Assembly (NCBI GenBank): GCA_900548635.1
Contig: URLP01000034.1
Location: forward strand, 1 to 14,689
Source: an uncultured Megasphaera sp.
GTDB lineage: Bacteria > Bacillota > Negativicutes > Veillonellales > Megasphaeraceae
Direction of reading: 5' to 3'
Length of the DNA: 14,689 bases
A program made the translations under genes and the position numbers. The notes beneath the pieces were generated by a model. It was not told the origin of the DNA, ran no database searches, and was given only the letters and a program-made list of their open reading frames with translations. This document shows positions 13,223 through 14,689 of the stretch, in pieces (position 1 is the first letter of the stretch; the number at the start of each line of letters is the position of its first letter).

Positions 13223-14609
13223 ACTGGCCAAAGCCGTCTATGACATCACGGGCCCGGCCGCCAACATCGAAAAGGCCTACAACTGCATGACCCGCCTGCG
13301 CCTGACCGTCAAAGACGAACACTTCACCAAGGAGGACCTGGCCAAACTGCCCGGCGTCATGGGCATCAATAAGTCCGGCGACGAATGGCAGATCATCGTT
13401 GGCCCGGGCAAGGCGACCAAGCTCTATCAGGCCTTTGCCCCCCTCCTCGAAGCAGCACCGGAAGAAACACCAGCGGCGTCCCCTGCCCCCGCTGCAGACA
13501 GTACGGGCGACAAAGCCCCCTTTGACGGCCAGGCCCTGCATGAAAAAATCCAGCGCCGCAATGCCACGCCGGCCAAACTGGCCCTGAAGAAAATCGCCCA
13601 CATCTTCGTGCCCATCATCCCGGCCTTCATCGCCTGCGGCCTGATTACAGGGCTCCTCAACATTGCCTTCAAAGTCGATCCGACCTTGTCCTCCCAGCCG
13701 CTGCTGCAGGTCCTGGCCATTGCCGGCAACGCCGCTTTCTATGGACTGAACATCTTCGTCGGCATCAATGCGGCGAAAGAATTCGGCGGCTCGCCCATGC
13801 TGGGCGGCGTCATGGCGGCCATCCTCACGCATCCGAACCTGGCCCAGATCCAGCTCTTCGGCGAATCCCTGGTCCCCGGCCGGGGCGGCATCATCGCTGT
13901 CCTCCTAGTCGTCTTCTTTTCGTCGTGGCTGGAAAAGAAACTGCACCGCATCGTACCGGATATGTTCGACCTCTTTGTGACGCCCTTTTTGGTCGTCGTC
14001 ATTTCGACCTTCGTCGCCCTCTTCCTCTGCCAGCCCATCGGCGGCTATCTCTCGGAAGCCATCGGCTACGCGGCGACGGAATCCATCGGCACCGGCGGTG
14101 CCGTGACGGGCTTCATCCTGGGCGGCACCTTCCTGCCCATGGTCATGGTCGGCATCCATCAGGGCCTGACGCCGATCCACGCGGAACTGCTCTCGCGCTA
14201 CGGCGTAACCATCCTCCTGCCCATCCTGGCCATGGCCGGCGGCGGTCAGGTCGGCGCCGCGGCGGCTGTCTACATCAAGACCAAGAACAAGGCCCTGCGC
14301 AAGACGATCGCCTCGGCCCTGCCCGTCGGCCTGATGGGCGTCGGTGAACCGCTAATCTACGGCGTCACCCTGCCCATGGGCAAGCCCTTCATCAGCGCCG
14401 GTCTGGGTGCCGGCTTCGGCGGTGCCTTCGGCGGCGCCGTCCAGGCGGCCTACATGGTCGGCGCCGCAACGATTGGCATCTCCGGCCTGCCCCTGGCAGC
14501 CAGCACGGACAACATCCCCATGTACTTGCTGGGTCTGGTCACGGCCTACGTCGCCGGCTTCATCGCCACGTACATCCTGGGCTTTGACGACCCGAAGGAG
14601 GGAGAATAA
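13209..14609 (+). CDS. murP: PTS EIIBC, MurP-like (MurNAc or MurNAc-disaccharide uptake)
   Basis: A membrane permease of the phosphotransferase system, glucose/sucrose superfamily, 466 residues. The EIIB domain (about 1-80) has the phosphorylated cysteine C26 in NCMTRLRL and the usual GVMGINKSGDEWQIIVGPG. An Ala/Pro linker (about 82-100) leads to an EIIC domain with roughly ten hydrophobic segments. It contains GGSPMLGGVMAAILTHP, FVTPFLVVVIS and GVGEPLIYGVTLP (E380), the conserved sugar-contact region. There is no EIIA domain, as in E. coli MurP, so a separate EIIA must serve it. ATG 13209 is chosen over the upstream frame start at 13179 because AAGGAGG (13197-13203) precedes it. The specificity for MurNAc is inferred from the neighbours murQ and mupG rather than from the protein alone. 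Confidence 0.88.
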   Translation: MDYDKLAKAVYDITGPAANIEKAYNCMTRLRLTVKDEHFTKEDLAKLPGVMGINKSGDEWQIIVGPGKATKLYQAFAPLLEAAPEETPAASPAPAADSTGDKAPFDGQALHEKIQRRNATPAKLALKKIAHIFVPIIPAFIACGLITGLLNIAFKVDPTLSSQPLLQVLAIAGNAAFYGLNIFVGINAAKEFGGSPMLGGVMAAILTHPNLAQIQLFGESLVPGRGGIIAVLLVVFFSSWLEKKLHRIVPDMFDLFVTPFLVVVISTFVALFLCQPIGGYLSEAIGYAATESIGTGGAVTGFILGGTFLPMVMVGIHQGLTPIHAELLSRYGVTILLPILAMAGGGQVGAAAAVYIKTKNKALRKTIASALPVGLMGVGEPLIYGVTLPMGKPFISAGLGAGFGGAFGGAVQAAYMVGAATIGISGLPLAASTDNIPMYLLGLVTAYVAGFIATYILGFDDPKEGE

Positions 14610-14689
14610 TGGAAACAGGTATTTCGATCTATCCCGGCCTCGGCGGGACGATAGAAGAAAAGACGGCCCGCATCGAACGGGCCGCCGCA
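14609..14689 (+). CDS. mupG: MupG-like 6-phospho-N-acetylmuramidase (DUF871), 5' part
   Basis: Only 27 residues are in the window: METGISIYPGLGGTIEEK followed by TARIERAAA. The opening GISIYPG and the E-E-K-x-x-R-I-x-x-A-A pattern match the N-terminus of DUF871 proteins. That family includes staphylococcal MupG, which splits MurNAc-6-phosphate-GlcNAc inside the cell. The ATG overlaps the PTS stop codon by one base (TAATG), with AAGGAGGGAG just upstream, so it is the third gene of the operon. This position next to murQ and murP mirrors the mupG-murQ-murP clusters known from Gram-positive bacteria. The call is strong for so short a piece, but it depends on both N-terminal pattern and context. 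Confidence 0.78.
   Translation, partial: METGISIYPGLGGTIEEKTARIERAAA

Overview
The window looks like a chromosome segment of a Negativicutes bacterium (a Firmicutes lineage with an outer membrane), probably Veillonellaceae and close to Megasphaera. This placement is inference. It rests on GC-rich coding DNA with Gram-positive style control (strong AGGAGG ribosome-binding sites, an S-box/SAM-I riboswitch with intrinsic terminator, TTG and ATG starts), found together with a diderm-type phosphoheptose isomerase (gmhA) and several lipoproteins. There is no phage, integrase, IS element or CRISPR array. The content is metabolic and transport genes, plus an unusual family of short intergenic repeats.

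Layout, left to right. (1) Bases 1-1516, plus strand: the 3' part of a DHA2-type drug exporter, followed after 18 bp by a small secreted protein of unknown function. (2) 1522-3023: a GlcD/D-lactate dehydrogenase-type FAD oxidase with its own promoter and a TTG start, closed by a terminator shared with the convergent gene. (3) 3022-4294, minus strand: a YbjJ-like MFS transporter with a clear promoter. (4) 4327-5380: promoter, SAM-I riboswitch, terminator and an orphan metQ. (5) 5385-5550: repeat-rich spacer with a terminator. (6) 5554-7877, plus strand: DEDDh exonuclease, AEC-type permease and an unknown lipoprotein, probably one operon. (7) 7910-8836, minus strand: Gx transporter and NusG domain II protein, divergent from (8) a TPR lipoprotein at 8870-9523. 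(9) 9524-12136, minus strand: tRNA-Arg(CCU), a GltA-like flavoprotein, a beta-carbonic anhydrase and gmhA, read in that order. (10) 12224-14689, plus strand: a MurNAc recycling operon, murQ, murP-like PTS EIIBC and the start of a mupG-like (DUF871) gene.

How the parts work together. The murQ-murP-mupG cluster is a coherent route for taking up and breaking down peptidoglycan sugars: the PTS imports and phosphorylates, the MupG-type enzyme would split a 6-phospho-disaccharide, and MurQ removes the lactyl ether. MetQ is under control of S-adenosylmethionine, but no metN or metI lies beside it. The FAD oxidase would feed 2-hydroxy acid (lactate or glycolate) electrons into metabolism.

The 394-base stretch between the MFS start (4161) and metQ (4556) has no gene. 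It holds the MFS promoter, a repeat/hairpin element, the metQ promoter, the riboswitch and its terminator. The 221-base stretch 5381-5601 holds a second copy of the hairpin with inverted heptad arrays, a terminator and a promoter.

The most unusual signal is this repeat family. Arrays of 7-bp units (AGTTTNY, or a CGT-led variant) occupy three separate intergenic gaps. At two of them they sit next to a TGTAGGGG hairpin whose two stem differences are compensatory. I do not recognise this as a named element.
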